NCBI GenBank assembly: GCA_025677835.1
Contig: JAIXMR010000161.1
Location: forward strand, 1-35,341
Length of the DNA: 35,341 bases
Reading direction: 5' to 3'
DNA from: Sporodiniella umbellata
Lineage: Eukaryota > Mucoromycota > Mucoromycetes > Mucorales > Rhizopodaceae
A program made the position numbers and the translations under genes. The first letter of the stretch is position 1. Each line of letters opens with the position of its first letter. The notes beneath the pieces are model-generated. The model searched no databases. It was not told the origin of the DNA and saw only the letters and a program-made list of their open reading frames with translations. This document shows, piece by piece, positions 1 to 12,245 of the stretch.

Positions 1-152
1 AGAATTTTCTCATTGACAGGTTAAAGAAAAGAAGATTCGTGGGAATTTAAATAAAGTTCATGGTCCTGTGTGTCTTTGCGGGATCTCAAAGAAAAATGTG
101 TATAAAAGAGCAAGGATTAAAAAACTTCATTAGGTTCTTTCTTTATTTATCT

Positions 153-1513
153 ATGTTTTCTACCATTTCCCCTTCCTTTAGACGCAGTGTCTTTACTCAC
201 GCTAAGAGGTTTACATCAGAGCTAAGTGTAGGTAAAAATATTCGTGCTTCACTTTTTTAAAACTTTTTTTAGGCAAGTAAGCTCAAAATTAAAAAAGCAG
301 ATGCCCTTAAGCCTTTGGTTGCAAACAAAGATCTTGTTTTTGGTCAAACTTTCACTGACCATATGTAAGAAAGTCATTGTATATATATTTATATTTATTT
401 TACTGGGGTATTTGATAGGATGACTGCAAAATGGAATGAGACTAAAGGATGGGATACTCCTGAGATTCGCCCTTTTGAAAATCTCAGTCTATCCCCAAGC
501 ACCGTTGTCTTCCACTATGCAACAGAGGTATTACTGCATAAGCTTTGGCTTCGACTAAATCTCCTTTTTTTTAGTGTTTTGAAGGTATGAAGGCTTACAA
601 GGATAAAAACGGAAAGATTCGTCTTTTCAGGCCTGATATGAACATGGCCCGTATGAATAGATCTACTGAACGTATTGCCCTTCCTGTAAGTCGGCTGCTA
701 TAAAAAGGCAATCCCTAAATTTTTCGATAGCAATTTGATGGTGAAGAGCTGATCAAATTGATAAAAGAATACCTAAAGGTTGACGAACGGTGGGTTCCTA
801 ACGAACGTGGATATTCCCTTTATCTCCGCCCTACCATGATTGGAACTCAAGAGGCATTAGGTGTCAATCCTCCTTCTGACGCGCTTTTGTTTGTCATCGG
901 TTGCCCTGTAGGACCTTACTATAAGACAGGATTCAATGCCGTTCGCTTGTATGCTACCTCCGAATATGTTCGAGCTTGGCCTCGTGGCACTGGTGCCGCT
1001 AAGATTGGTGGTAACTATGCTCCAGGCCTTATGCCTCAGCGCTTAGCTGCAAGCAAGGGATACCAACAAAATCTTTGGTTGTTTGGCGACGAACACCAAT
1101 TAACTGAAGTTGGTGCTATGAACTTGTTCATGATGCTACGAGATGATAATGGTGATCTTGAGCTTGTTACACCTCCTTTGGATGGCTCCATTTTACCGGG
1201 CGTAACTCGCGATTCAATTCTTCAACTTGCCAGAGAATGGAACGAATTCAAAGTGAGCGAACGCAAAATAACAATGCCTGAGCTCCGCGAGCTGATCAAA
1301 AAGGATCGTGTGTTGGAAATGTTTGGCGCTGGTACTGCCTGTGTTGTAAGCCCTATCAAGGAAATTGGGTATGAGGGTGAAGACTTGAAGATTCCTCTTG
1401 ATCCCGAAAATCCCAATAGCCAAGCAGGTCCTTATACAAAGAAATTCAATGATGCTATCTACGCTATTCAGTACGGAGAAATCGAACATCCTTGGTCCGT
1501 TGTAATCAATTAG
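153..1513 (+). CDS. BAT1: mitochondrial branched-chain amino acid aminotransferase
   Basis: PLP enzyme (EC 2.6.1.42) that transfers amino groups between Leu/Ile/Val and 2-oxoglutarate. Five exons can be joined in frame: 153-227, 273-364, 419-527, 575-685 and 731-1513, giving 389 aa, close to the family's usual length. The ATG at 153 is chosen because it opens a basic, Ser/Arg-rich presequence ([19 protein letters not shown]) typical of mitochondrial import. Family landmarks seen are [36 protein letters not shown], the PLP-lysine motif [11 protein letters not shown] (Lys near residue 220), [17 protein letters not shown] and GSGTAC-like [10 protein letters not shown] near the C-terminus. All introns are 45-54 nt. 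An upstream in-frame ATG at 60 would add a poor AT-rich leader and is not favoured. The gene converges on the SOF1 homologue, with 81 nt between the stops. Confidence 0.95.
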
Positions 1514-1594
1514 ATGATTTAAATAACAATAATAAAAAAAAGCTTTAATAATATATTACAAAAAGAGGAGTGCAGATTTCATTTTTAAACTAAA

Positions 1595-3026
1595 CTACTT
1601 GGCAACTCCCACAATATTCTTTTCTCTTTCTGACACATTCTTTGTTTCTTCGCCCTTCTTCAAGTGCTTACGTCTACGATCTTCTTTTCTTCTTTCGGCC
1701 TGTACCATTTCCTTCTTTCGAGAATCAGCCACCTTAACGTCTTTAGGTGTTCTTCTATGTTTATCAATTCTTCGGATATCTTGCATATGGCCATATCTTT
1801 CTTTCAACTTGGCGCCATATTCCAACTTGTTCTTTTCACGCCAGTCTTGAATGCCCAGCTTTTCAGATGCATGGGCCTTCCAAAGACGAATGTTACCGTC
1901 ATCTGATCCAGACAAAACATATTTACTGTCCATAGAATACTGAACAGCAAACACTCTTTGCATACGTTTGGTATGATAACAGTCTCTACTATGTCCCTGT
2001 CCAACATCATATAAACGAATTGTTCGATCGTATGAACCCGTCACAATCTCTTGACCGGTTGGCGAGTAATCAATATCCATGCTATAGTATGTTTAGTAAC
2101 AGTTAATATTTTAAGATATCGTTGTGTACATACATTGCCGATACGTGGTCTTTCATGACGTTAGTAGCTGACTTTAAGTTTCGCATATCAAAGGTGTATG
2201 CATTGTGATCTTCGCTACCCGTACTAAACGTATATGCCTCTAAAGGATTCCAAGCAATGGCGTTAGTTTTAAGGGTCATGACTAACTTCGACAAAGGCTT
2301 GCTAGATCTCAAATCATAAAGAACAATGGTACGATCTGTGCCGCACGAAGCAAAAATGTTTTGTTGAACTAAATTGAACTTTACGTTCTGATAAGAATCT
2401 GCTCCCCAAGTAAAATCATGAATTGGCTCCGATCGATTCTCGTCCCAAACTTCAACTGTGCTTCCAGACGTTGCAAATAAAGGCTCTGTACGGTGGTGAG
2501 ATAGACCAGTAAAAGCGTGTTTGCCAGCAAAAGTTTCAATAGGCTCAGTTCCTTCTCCCCATATCTTGACAGTTTTGTCTGTGGAGCACGACAGAAACTG
2601 ACCGTCAGATCGACCAGCACACACTCCACTAACCAATCCGCGATGTCCCTGTACTCTCCAAGTAGTCTTCTGCTCAGAAAGTTCCCATATGCGAATCTCA
2701 CCATCTCCACTTCCAGATATCATAGAATTCAGCTTGGATGGGTGTTTAACCATGGTGTAAACACCATCAATATGGCCTTCTAAAGATGCCAAGAAGGGTT
2801 TAGCAAAAAGCCGATCTAATTTAACAGCATTCAATGCTCGAGTGTATTCTCTTCCTTTTTCGAATGGATGAGAGGTGGGATCGTAGTTTCTTTGTACTTT
2901 ATGGATATCTTCCGCACGCTCACGCATGTAGTCATTAGAAGAACGGGATATTGCTTTGATTTTCTACAAGTAAATTAGTTTAGTGAGCTGTAAAAAAAGT
3001 GGTTGTGTGCATCAGTAGTTTACCAT
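1595..3026 (-). CDS. SOF1: Sof1/DCAF13, WD-repeat protein of the small-subunit processome
   Basis: Nucleolar WD40 protein of the U3 snoRNP/SSU processome needed for 18S rRNA maturation. The model has three exons on the minus strand: 3026-3024, 2963-2134 and 2081-1595, giving 439 aa. The first coding exon is only the ATG; splicing then gives MKIKAISRSSNDYMRER, the conserved Sof1 N-terminus. Landmarks are RNYDPTSHPFE, REYTRALNAVKLDRLFAKPF, several WD repeats (IRIWEL, VKIWGEG, TIVLYDL, IRLYDVG, IRLWKA) and the C-terminal Sof1 domain (KLEYGAKLKERYGHMQDIRR, then a basic Arg/Lys-rich tail). The second intron (2133-2082) restores HVSAIMDIDYSPTG. Length and order match the yeast and human families. 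It is divergent from URA5 across a 728-bp promoter region. Confidence 0.95.
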
Positions 3027-3754
3027 TTCAGTTGGCCAAAGTACAAAAGTCAAAGAATAGCATTTCAATGGGAGTTAAAAACAGATAAAATATAAAGCAG
3101 TCACAAAGGCGGCTTAGCTGTCATTAATGGGAATAAGCATGTTACTGTACCTTCTCTTTGTATAAAGGGTTACAGTTACACATACAAAAAGCTTCAAAAC
3201 AAAGCACTCCTAAATTTTTAAATTCGATTTGAGTAAAAGCGCCAAATGATAGTTTCAAAACAAAATCCATAAACGCAAAAATTTCTAAGTTTTTTTGCAG
3301 TAATGATCAGGCTAATGGTACGCATTTAACTACTTTCTTGTTCTCAAATATGTCTCTTTTTAAGTTTACAGTTAAAGCCAAAACGTCTTTAAGCCATTGA
3401 AATTATCTTTTCAAAGCTAGACACTTACTCATATATATTTAAATTTTCAATGAAATATTAAGCCATAATTGATACAGCTTCAAAGTTTCAAAAATATAGC
3501 AGTTGTTTTCTGTTAGAGGCCAGTTCGCCTTTTAACTTTTTGTTTTTCTCCAAAAAAAAAAACTCCTTTCAGTATCGTATTTTTGCATGTCTTTGGCCTG
3601 GCTTTTGTTTTTGCTTCTATGGACGAACCTGGCAAGCTAAACTCAATAGAACTCTGTAGGGATGAAATCTATTGGCTTATTTATGGGGTGTTCATAGGTA
3701 ACCTTGTTTTAAAGATTTGTTGAACCTTGTCACATCTTTTTTTTTCACATAAAA
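3027..3754. other. divergent intergenic region SOF1/URA5
   Basis: This holds 728 bases between two divergent starts. It is AT-rich, with a short A run near 3550-3558 and a CT/T-rich tract just before the URA5 ATG (about 3736-3745), the usual look of a fungal core promoter. No ORF with protein-like content and no RNA gene were recognised. Confidence 0.6.
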
Positions 3755-4402
3755 ATGAAAGATTACCAACGTGAATTTATCGAGTTCGCACTCGCCAACG
3801 ATGTATTGAAGTTTGGCTCTTTTCACCTTAAGTCTGGCCGTGTCTCTCCTTATTTTTTCAATGCAGGTTTGTTTAACAGCGGTAAAACATTAGGCGCAAT
3901 TGGAAAGTTCTATGCTGCTGCACTCCAAGATGTCGCATTTGAATACGATGTTCTTTTCGGCCCAGCTTATAAGGGTGTTCCTCTCGTTTGCGCTACTGCC
4001 CTTTCTCTCGCCAACGATTACAATTTGGATGCGCCTTATTCCTTCAACCGCAAGGAAAAGAAAGATCACGGAGAAGGTGGAAGTATTGTTGGTACACCTT
4101 TGAACGGAAAAGTTGTTGTGGTAGATGATGTTATCACTGCTGGAACAGCTATCAATGAGTCGATAGAAATTATCCGTCAAAACGGAGCCCATTTAGCTGG
4201 TGTTTTGGTCGCTGTTGATCGTGCTGAAGTTGCTCCTGACGGTTCTGGTAAGAGTGCAATTCAAGCCATCGAGGAAAAGCAAAATGTCAGCATTCGTGCT
4301 ATTATTACTATGAACCATATTATGGAGTTTATGGAAGAGAAAGGAACTTATGAAAGTGAGTTGAAGATGATGCAGGATTACAAGGCACAGTATGGTATTT
4401 AG
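3755..4402 (+). CDS. URA5: orotate phosphoribosyltransferase
   Basis: Fifth step of de novo pyrimidine synthesis: orotate + PRPP to OMP + PPi, cytosolic (EC 2.4.2.10). A single uninterrupted ORF of 215 aa, the usual length of fungal monofunctional OPRTases. It has the substrate segment FHLKSGRVSPYFFNAG (about 23-38), the GPAYKGVPL loop (69-77), the flexible catalytic loop FNRKEKKDHGEGG (about 98-109) and the PRPP-binding motif VVVDDVITAGTA (121-132) with its two acidic residues. This is one of the few intronless genes here; codon use is slightly GC-richer than neighbours, which fits strong expression. The EAF3 homologue starts 75 nt downstream on the same strand. URA5 is widely used as a 5-FOA counter-selectable marker in fungi (family knowledge). 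Confidence 0.97.
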   Translation: MKDYQREFIEFALANDVLKFGSFHLKSGRVSPYFFNAGLFNSGKTLGAIGKFYAAALQDVAFEYDVLFGPAYKGVPLVCATALSLANDYNLDAPYSFNRKEKKDHGEGGSIVGTPLNGKVVVVDDVITAGTAINESIEIIRQNGAHLAGVLVAVDRAEVAPDGSGKSAIQAIEEKQNVSIRAIITMNHIMEFMEEKGTYESELKMMQDYKAQYGI

Positions 4403-4477
4403 AAAATAAAAAAAAAGTCACAGTTATATCTCTTTTTTTCTTTTCTTTTTTGTTTGATTTTTTTCTGGAGCACAAAA

Positions 4478-5619
4478 ATGGAGTCCACTGATTCTACACC
4501 CAATAAAGAAGCCTTTGTATTTGAAGAGAACGAAAGAGTTTTATGCTTTCAAGGCCCCATCGTTTACGATGCCAAAGTAAAACCTTGAGAGTATGCAGAA
4601 CATCAAATAACCCTGTAGGTTTTGAAAAGGAAATGGATAGAAGATGAAGACGAAAATCTATACTACTATGTTCACTATCAAGGATGGAAAAATACGTAAT
4701 TTATTATGATTTTTGGCTTCGCCTTTCTAACTTTTTACTTTCTTTTTTCTTTTTTTTTTTAAAAAAAAGCTGGGATGAATGGGTTCCAGAGACACGTATT
4801 TTAAAACATAATGAAGCAAACCTAAAAACCCAACAACAGTTAAGGGAGTTTTGTCGATTAAAACCAAAAGGGAAAAGCCAGAACACATATACACAAGAGG
4901 GGTTAGATCGAAAGCGCCGCGACATAAAATTAGAAAAAGAAGAGGACTACTTAAGAAGCCCCGAAATAAAATTAGAAATACCTGAAGGCCTCAAAGGATA
5001 TTTGGTGAGCGATTGTGAAAATGTAACAAAAAACTCGAAGCTAGTAACGCTTCCCAAAGCAATAACTGTCAACAACATATTAGAACGTTTTGTTGCTCAA
5101 AAACAAAAAGCTAGTGGAGGCCGCGAGCTGTAAGTTAGATTGCCTGAGTGCACGTACTCAAGAAAGTGTATAGGAACAAGGATCATTTGGAGCAAGTATG
5201 TAATGGTCTACGTGCCTATTTCAATCAATCGCTTGGGACCCTTTTACTATACAGATTTGAAAGGCCGCAATTCGATAGCATTACCAAACTCTATCCCGAA
5301 ACAGAACTTGTTGACATATATGGTGCAGAACATTTGTTGCGCCTGATGGGTAAATAAAGATTTTTGGAACGAAAAGGCTGACATATTTAGTGCAACTTCC
5401 CAGTTTGGTTGCCTACACAACTATGGACACATACTCAATTCGGATACTAGTAGATCACGCTACTGACCTACTACGGTAAGCGTTAATACAGCATGCAAAC
5501 AAACCGCTCTAAACCTTTATTACAGGTTTATACAAAGGCAGCAGAAACAATTCTTTCAAGTAAACTACGACTCTGCTCCACTAGACTATAATCCTCCGCT
5601 GTTGTCTACACAGAAATAA
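4478..5619 (+). CDS. EAF3: Eaf3/MRG15 chromodomain-MRG protein
   Basis: Chromatin subunit shared by NuA4 acetyltransferase and Rpd3S-type deacetylase complexes; its chromodomain reads H3K36 methylation. Six exons join in frame: 4478-4576, 4619-4695, 4770-5129, 5174-5349, 5391-5475 and 5526-5619, giving 296 aa. The N-terminal chromodomain is split over exons 1-3 (ERVLCFQGPIVYDAKV, YYYVHYQGWKNTWDEWVPE; aromatic cage residues present). A charged linker follows, then the MRG domain (LPKAITVNNILERF, HLEQVCNGLRAYFNQSLG, LLLYRFERPQF, IYGAEHLLRLMVQLPSL, ending in LDYNPPLLSTQK). The acceptor of exon 4 is placed at 5173 because only that site keeps the MRG frame and gives REL-NKDHLEQV. Length is near the family norm. 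It converges on the ABC1-kinase gene. Confidence 0.93.
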
Positions 5620-6014
5620 AGTGGACGTTCGCTAAAATTTGTATCAGTTACTGTGAAAATAAAATACTCATAAATGCTGTTTTCTTTGTTTTGTTTCGAA
5701 AAAAAAAACGGGTACACTGTTAATGGACGTTTCTATATATTTTTTAAGCAAGTGGCAAGTATAGAAAAAATACACCTTTCTTTTTTTGTGTTGAAGCCAT
5801 TTCAGTATCATTCTTTCACTTTTTATTTTTATCCCTCAAAACAAAACACTTTTAGAGACATCATAGTAACAAATGGTGAATAGGCTTTCCCAGGTTTTAT
5901 TAAAAAGGTATACCAGAAAACATGTATATACTGCACTATGTAAGGATGGATACACTCCATAAATAAATGTATACAATAAAAAAGGACCTCAGTTGGAAAA
6001 TGACAACATATTAT
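5620..6014. other. convergent intergenic region EAF3/ABC1 kinase
   Basis: This 395-base stretch lies between two 3' ends. It is AT-rich with AATAAA-like signals on both strands (for example near 5660, and TTTATT forms near 5960). An open frame at 5674-5883 is low-complexity Phe/Tyr/Lys sequence with no recognisable domain and is not called a gene. Confidence 0.5.
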
Positions 6015-7804
6015 TTAAAGACTTTGTCTCCAAATCAGAAGCCATCTTTCTTTTGTTGAAGATTGAAAGCTGTACAGAATTAGACCAAACTCTGTCAAAC
6101 GATAGCTACACCAAGAAATCAACAGCTTCTTAAGTAGCTTATACGTGTCGCGCCAGTGCAAAGATTTTCGAAGACATAGTAAAATCCTTGTTTTTTGATC
6201 AATCCAGACCGTTTTTGCGCAATATCTCCCCATAAGAGCATACGTCATGTACTTGTCTTTTGACTTTCTCAAAGTTTCGTCTAGGCTTCGCAACAAATCG
6301 CTTGTCTTTAAGAGCAAAACAACAGTACGCGGCAAGGCTTCCAAAATAGAATATATACGATTCAAAAAAAATTTTGTACGACCAGAAACGCGATTGATCT
6401 CGATTGATGATCGAATGGAAGAAAGGTTAGATGACTGGATTGTGGACCACTCCCTACCAGTTAGAAGAGAAGCAAACAGCCTATGGTATTCAGGCCTACA
6501 TCCAACTAACAAAGAGTATTTGCGTATATTTTCTTCATCTCCTTTGATTAAACTTGTCCACAGATTGGCGTAGTTTAAGCGAAGCTCATCTGTCAATGTT
6601 CTGTAAAGACCATGGTCTAGCAAAACAACATCGAAGTTATAAGGATGATCTTTTGTCTTATTGGATGGCCTTATAAGAATATTTCCAGGATCTAAGTAAA
6701 ATATATTCAGAGGCATACTGAAAAAGCTCTTAGGAGTGTAACTTACGAGGATCACAATGGACAAAGCTAAAACTAAATGTGAGCAAAGATGATTGTGCTG
6801 TTTACTTTTTTTTTTACCCATCATCAAACATCATTTTTGAAAAGATTTTAGTGATTTCTGTAGATACTGCACTAGAGTTGATTCCGTGCTTTTCAAAGTA
6901 ATAAATGTCATCCACTCGAGCTCCTTCTATAACTATAAAATCAAAAGAATTTAATACTCTTATATCGAGTATATGTAAACCTACACTCCATACAAAGAAT
7001 ACGGCTTTTTGCCCAAATTATTTCTGGAACAACCAAGGCTGTGGAGCAGTTTTCAAAGTTTTTCTTTAACTGCATAGCGTTTGCAGCCTCACGTTCAAAG
7101 TCTAACTCTTGAGGCAAAGATTCTTTCATCTCTTGCATAATCCATTCGAATCCAAAATCAGGAAAGATGCATTTTATACTGTGAATAATAAAAGATACTG
7201 TTTGCAGATCGATTCGATAAAATTCATCCAAATTTGGATGCTGAAACTTAACAGCCACCCATTGATCGCCTATGCGGGCTTTGTGTACTTGGGCTAAAGA
7301 AGCAACACCTAAAGGGTGCCAGTCGAACTCCTCAAAGACGTCTTCTATACATACGTGACAGTCATTTAAAAACATTTTCCTGATATCTTCTTCCACGCTT
7401 GGGTCGCATTGATCTTGGAGCACAGCGAGTGTACTAGTCCACTCTTTTGGGAGAATGTAAGACATTGTTGAAATGTGCTGACCTAATTTGACATAAATTC
7501 CACCTAGTTTCAATAGCCCATCTAAGACTCTTTTAGCTGATCGCTCATGACATTCTGATTTGGCGTTTTGCTGTTCAAGTTCCGTAGGGTAGTGCTTGAG
7601 TTGCATAACTTTGTAATCTATTGCCACACGCATTCCAAGGTTTGCGGCTAAACTTGCTCTTTGAGCAGTAGAGAGAAAGGTTTTTGGGCGGTCATCATAG
7701 AGAAAATAACATCCGCCTAGGCCAAGCGTACCATACAAGAAAGGCCTTTGTATTTTTGATTGAAAAACTCGTTTAGTAGACGGTTTTGAAAATATTTTTA
7801 GCAT
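6015..7804 (-). CDS. MCP2: ABC1/ADCK-family mitochondrial kinase-like protein (ADCK1/Mcp2 type)
   Basis: Atypical protein kinase-like (UbiB) fold. The yeast relative Mcp2 and animal ADCK1 act in mitochondrial inner-membrane lipid and coenzyme Q homeostasis. Four exons: 7804-6985, 6932-6818, 6766-6747 and 6691-6015, giving 543 aa. The ATG at 7804 is the first in frame and starts a basic presequence (MLKIFSKPSTKRVF) followed by a short hydrophobic stretch. Family motifs are KLGQ (about 106-109), the Ala-rich loop VASLAQVHKA (about 167-176), the VAVKFQHP lysine (about 186), LDFEREAAN, the catalytic loop VHCDPHPGN (about 314-322) and LLDHGLYRTL in place of a DFG. A 20-nt micro-exon carries half of the catalytic loop, and both flanking introns are 51-55 nt. 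The C-terminal region matches ADCK1 (RCxxxx...WRDTYKLLKKLL). No frameshift is needed. Confidence 0.9.
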
Positions 7805-9321
7805 TATCAAAAAGCTGTGCAACAAAAAAAGACTAAAGACAGCCTCTTACGATCGGAGACAAAGACAAGAATAATGATACCGATGCTTGCCTTTGCTCGC
7901 TTTCTCATTGAATTGCCTTTTAAATTAGTCAGCTTGTAGATGACTTATATGCTACAAAAGCAGACCTTACTAATCTGAGCAAGCTAAATAAGGTTTTAAA
8001 TTGGTCGGCACAGATTGGACTGTAATACTTGCAAAACTATAGGGTATTGAATGTAATCTAGTATACAATACTCTATTAAAAAAAAACACCCTTGACTTAC
8101 ACATACAGAAATCTTTACATGGTGTTTGTAGGAATTCTTAGAGTTGAAAAACTAGACTTATGCAATACTAAGGTCATTAAACAGGCTCACGAAATGTCAT
8201 TTACCGTACTTTTGTCTTCGCAACATTTTCTAATTTTCAGCTTATATTGAATAAACTCAATTTTTTTGGGTTGCTCTTACTTGATGTTGACAGACTGATC
8301 TTTCTTGCATGATCAACCTAATCTTTTAGCACTTGTGATCGAAAAACCTTTATATCTTTAGCGGAGCTTACAAACGAGGTCTATAAAAAGACTTGCTGCT
8401 CAAAAATATATAAATGATTGCTGCTGCATATAATATTGATCATTTGACATTCAAAGGCGTAATAAATACTACTTATAAAAGTAGTGTTTTGTATGCGATG
8501 TGATATAGCCGTTCCTGTCACCTGCTGCTTAAACTCACTCAATGGGATCTAAATTTGATTAAAAAATATACAATCACCGACGTTCGCACCCTCTAGTTTT
8601 ATGTCAACTTCTAGTAGGACAGTCTTGAAGTGACTATTCAACTGACCTCCTTTTCTTTTTCACAAAAGATTAGGTTGGCTTATGTTCAAAGAAGAATTTC
8701 TTGCAAATAAAGCGTTTTTCTAACACAGACTTTATTTATTATCTATAAGGTAGCTTATACAGAATGCCTCCAAAGCACCATGTTAACTTTTATTGACTTT
8801 TTAACTTCTCAGGTGCGATTTCGCCCCTGGTAGAAAACCCTAATAGTAAACGGCAAGCCCTTCTGCCGCGAGTCTCTTTCATTATCTAAAACCTATCTTT
8901 GTTGTTACTATTTCTGGCTTGAGTCTTAAGTTTTACTAACTACCAAGATTTTAGTGCCAAAAAATAAATAAAAAAATACCTTTTTTTTAGGGCTTTTCTC
9001 TGTATTTTTGTTTTTGTCAAAGTAATAAGTGGTGTCCTAAAAGTCTTCCCTCCGGCTTTTTATCAGCTCAGGTAACTTTTATTTAAAGTCATCTCTAGAG
9101 CTTGTGTTTTCACTTCATTTTATTTTTGTAAAAATCACAGCTAAACTCCAGTTTATTGGTCTTTTTTTTTTTTTTTTTACTTCGGGCAATCAAACCGCGT
9201 CTTTTTCTTTCCCTTTCCCTTTCCGTTTCTTTTTTCTTTTATTGAACTTTTCAGCTTTTTTTTGGGACTTTTTTTAGTTATTTTCATTTCTGTTTGACAA
9301 ACCAAAAAAAGTCTATTAAAA
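7805..9321. other. 1.5-kb divergent intergenic region between the ABC1 kinase and GEM1
   Basis: No gene was found. Contents seen are a 7-bp perfect hairpin ACTACTT/AAGTAGT at 8468-8485, a run of about 18 T near 9162-9179, and a CT-rich repeat (CTTTCC units, about 9205-9230) about 100 nt before the GEM1 start, typical of fungal promoters. I looked for tRNA B-box-like and splice-flanked coding blocks and found none convincing. Confidence 0.5.
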
Positions 9322-11920
<2,599 letters not shown>

Positions 11921-12245
11921 TCGGATCCCCGTTCCCTTTTTGGTTCAAGCATATAAAAAAGAAAAATAATAAATGGCTATATTTTTGTGTATTTGTAATT
12001 AGTAAAGGATCATATAGAACTGACAAAATTGTTCTTCAAATGTCCTCTTTATTTATTTTTTTCTTTTATGGTTGCTGCTAAACTCAAGTGCCATTCATCA
12101 GCAAAATAAATAAAAAGAACGCTATGAAGCGGTGACTATGGCCGTTGTTATACATGAGACAAAGCGTCTCTTTTTTTATTTTTATTTTTTTATTTTTTTT
12201 AGTTCTTTTTTATATCGTTTTGGTATTACTTTAGCTGTCTAATAT
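11921..12245. other. convergent intergenic region GEM1/CDC9
   Basis: This holds 325 bases between two 3' ends, AT-rich with long T and TTTTTA tracts near 12170-12215 (A-rich on the ligase strand) and AATAAA-like hexamers. No gene was seen. Confidence 0.5.

Noticed and set aside
1599..1935. Plus-strand open frames opposite the SOF1 C-terminal exon
   Set aside because: They are antisense shadows of a well-conserved WD40/Sof1 coding exon and have Ser/Phe-rich unnatural composition.
5674..5883. 69-codon plus-strand frame after EAF3
   Set aside because: Phe/Lys/Tyr low-complexity sequence in a 3' intergenic region with no domain, no splice partners and a convergent gene next door.
7805..7920. 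Upstream exon for the ABC1 kinase using the ATG near 7910 and an intron ending at the CACAG before 7826
   Set aside because: The spliced frame runs into TGA at once; the ATG at 7804 already gives a good mitochondrial presequence.
8468..8485. 7-bp hairpin ACTACTT/AAGTAGT as a terminator or tRNA piece
   Set aside because: Too short and isolated; no T-run, acceptor-stem or B-box pattern around it.
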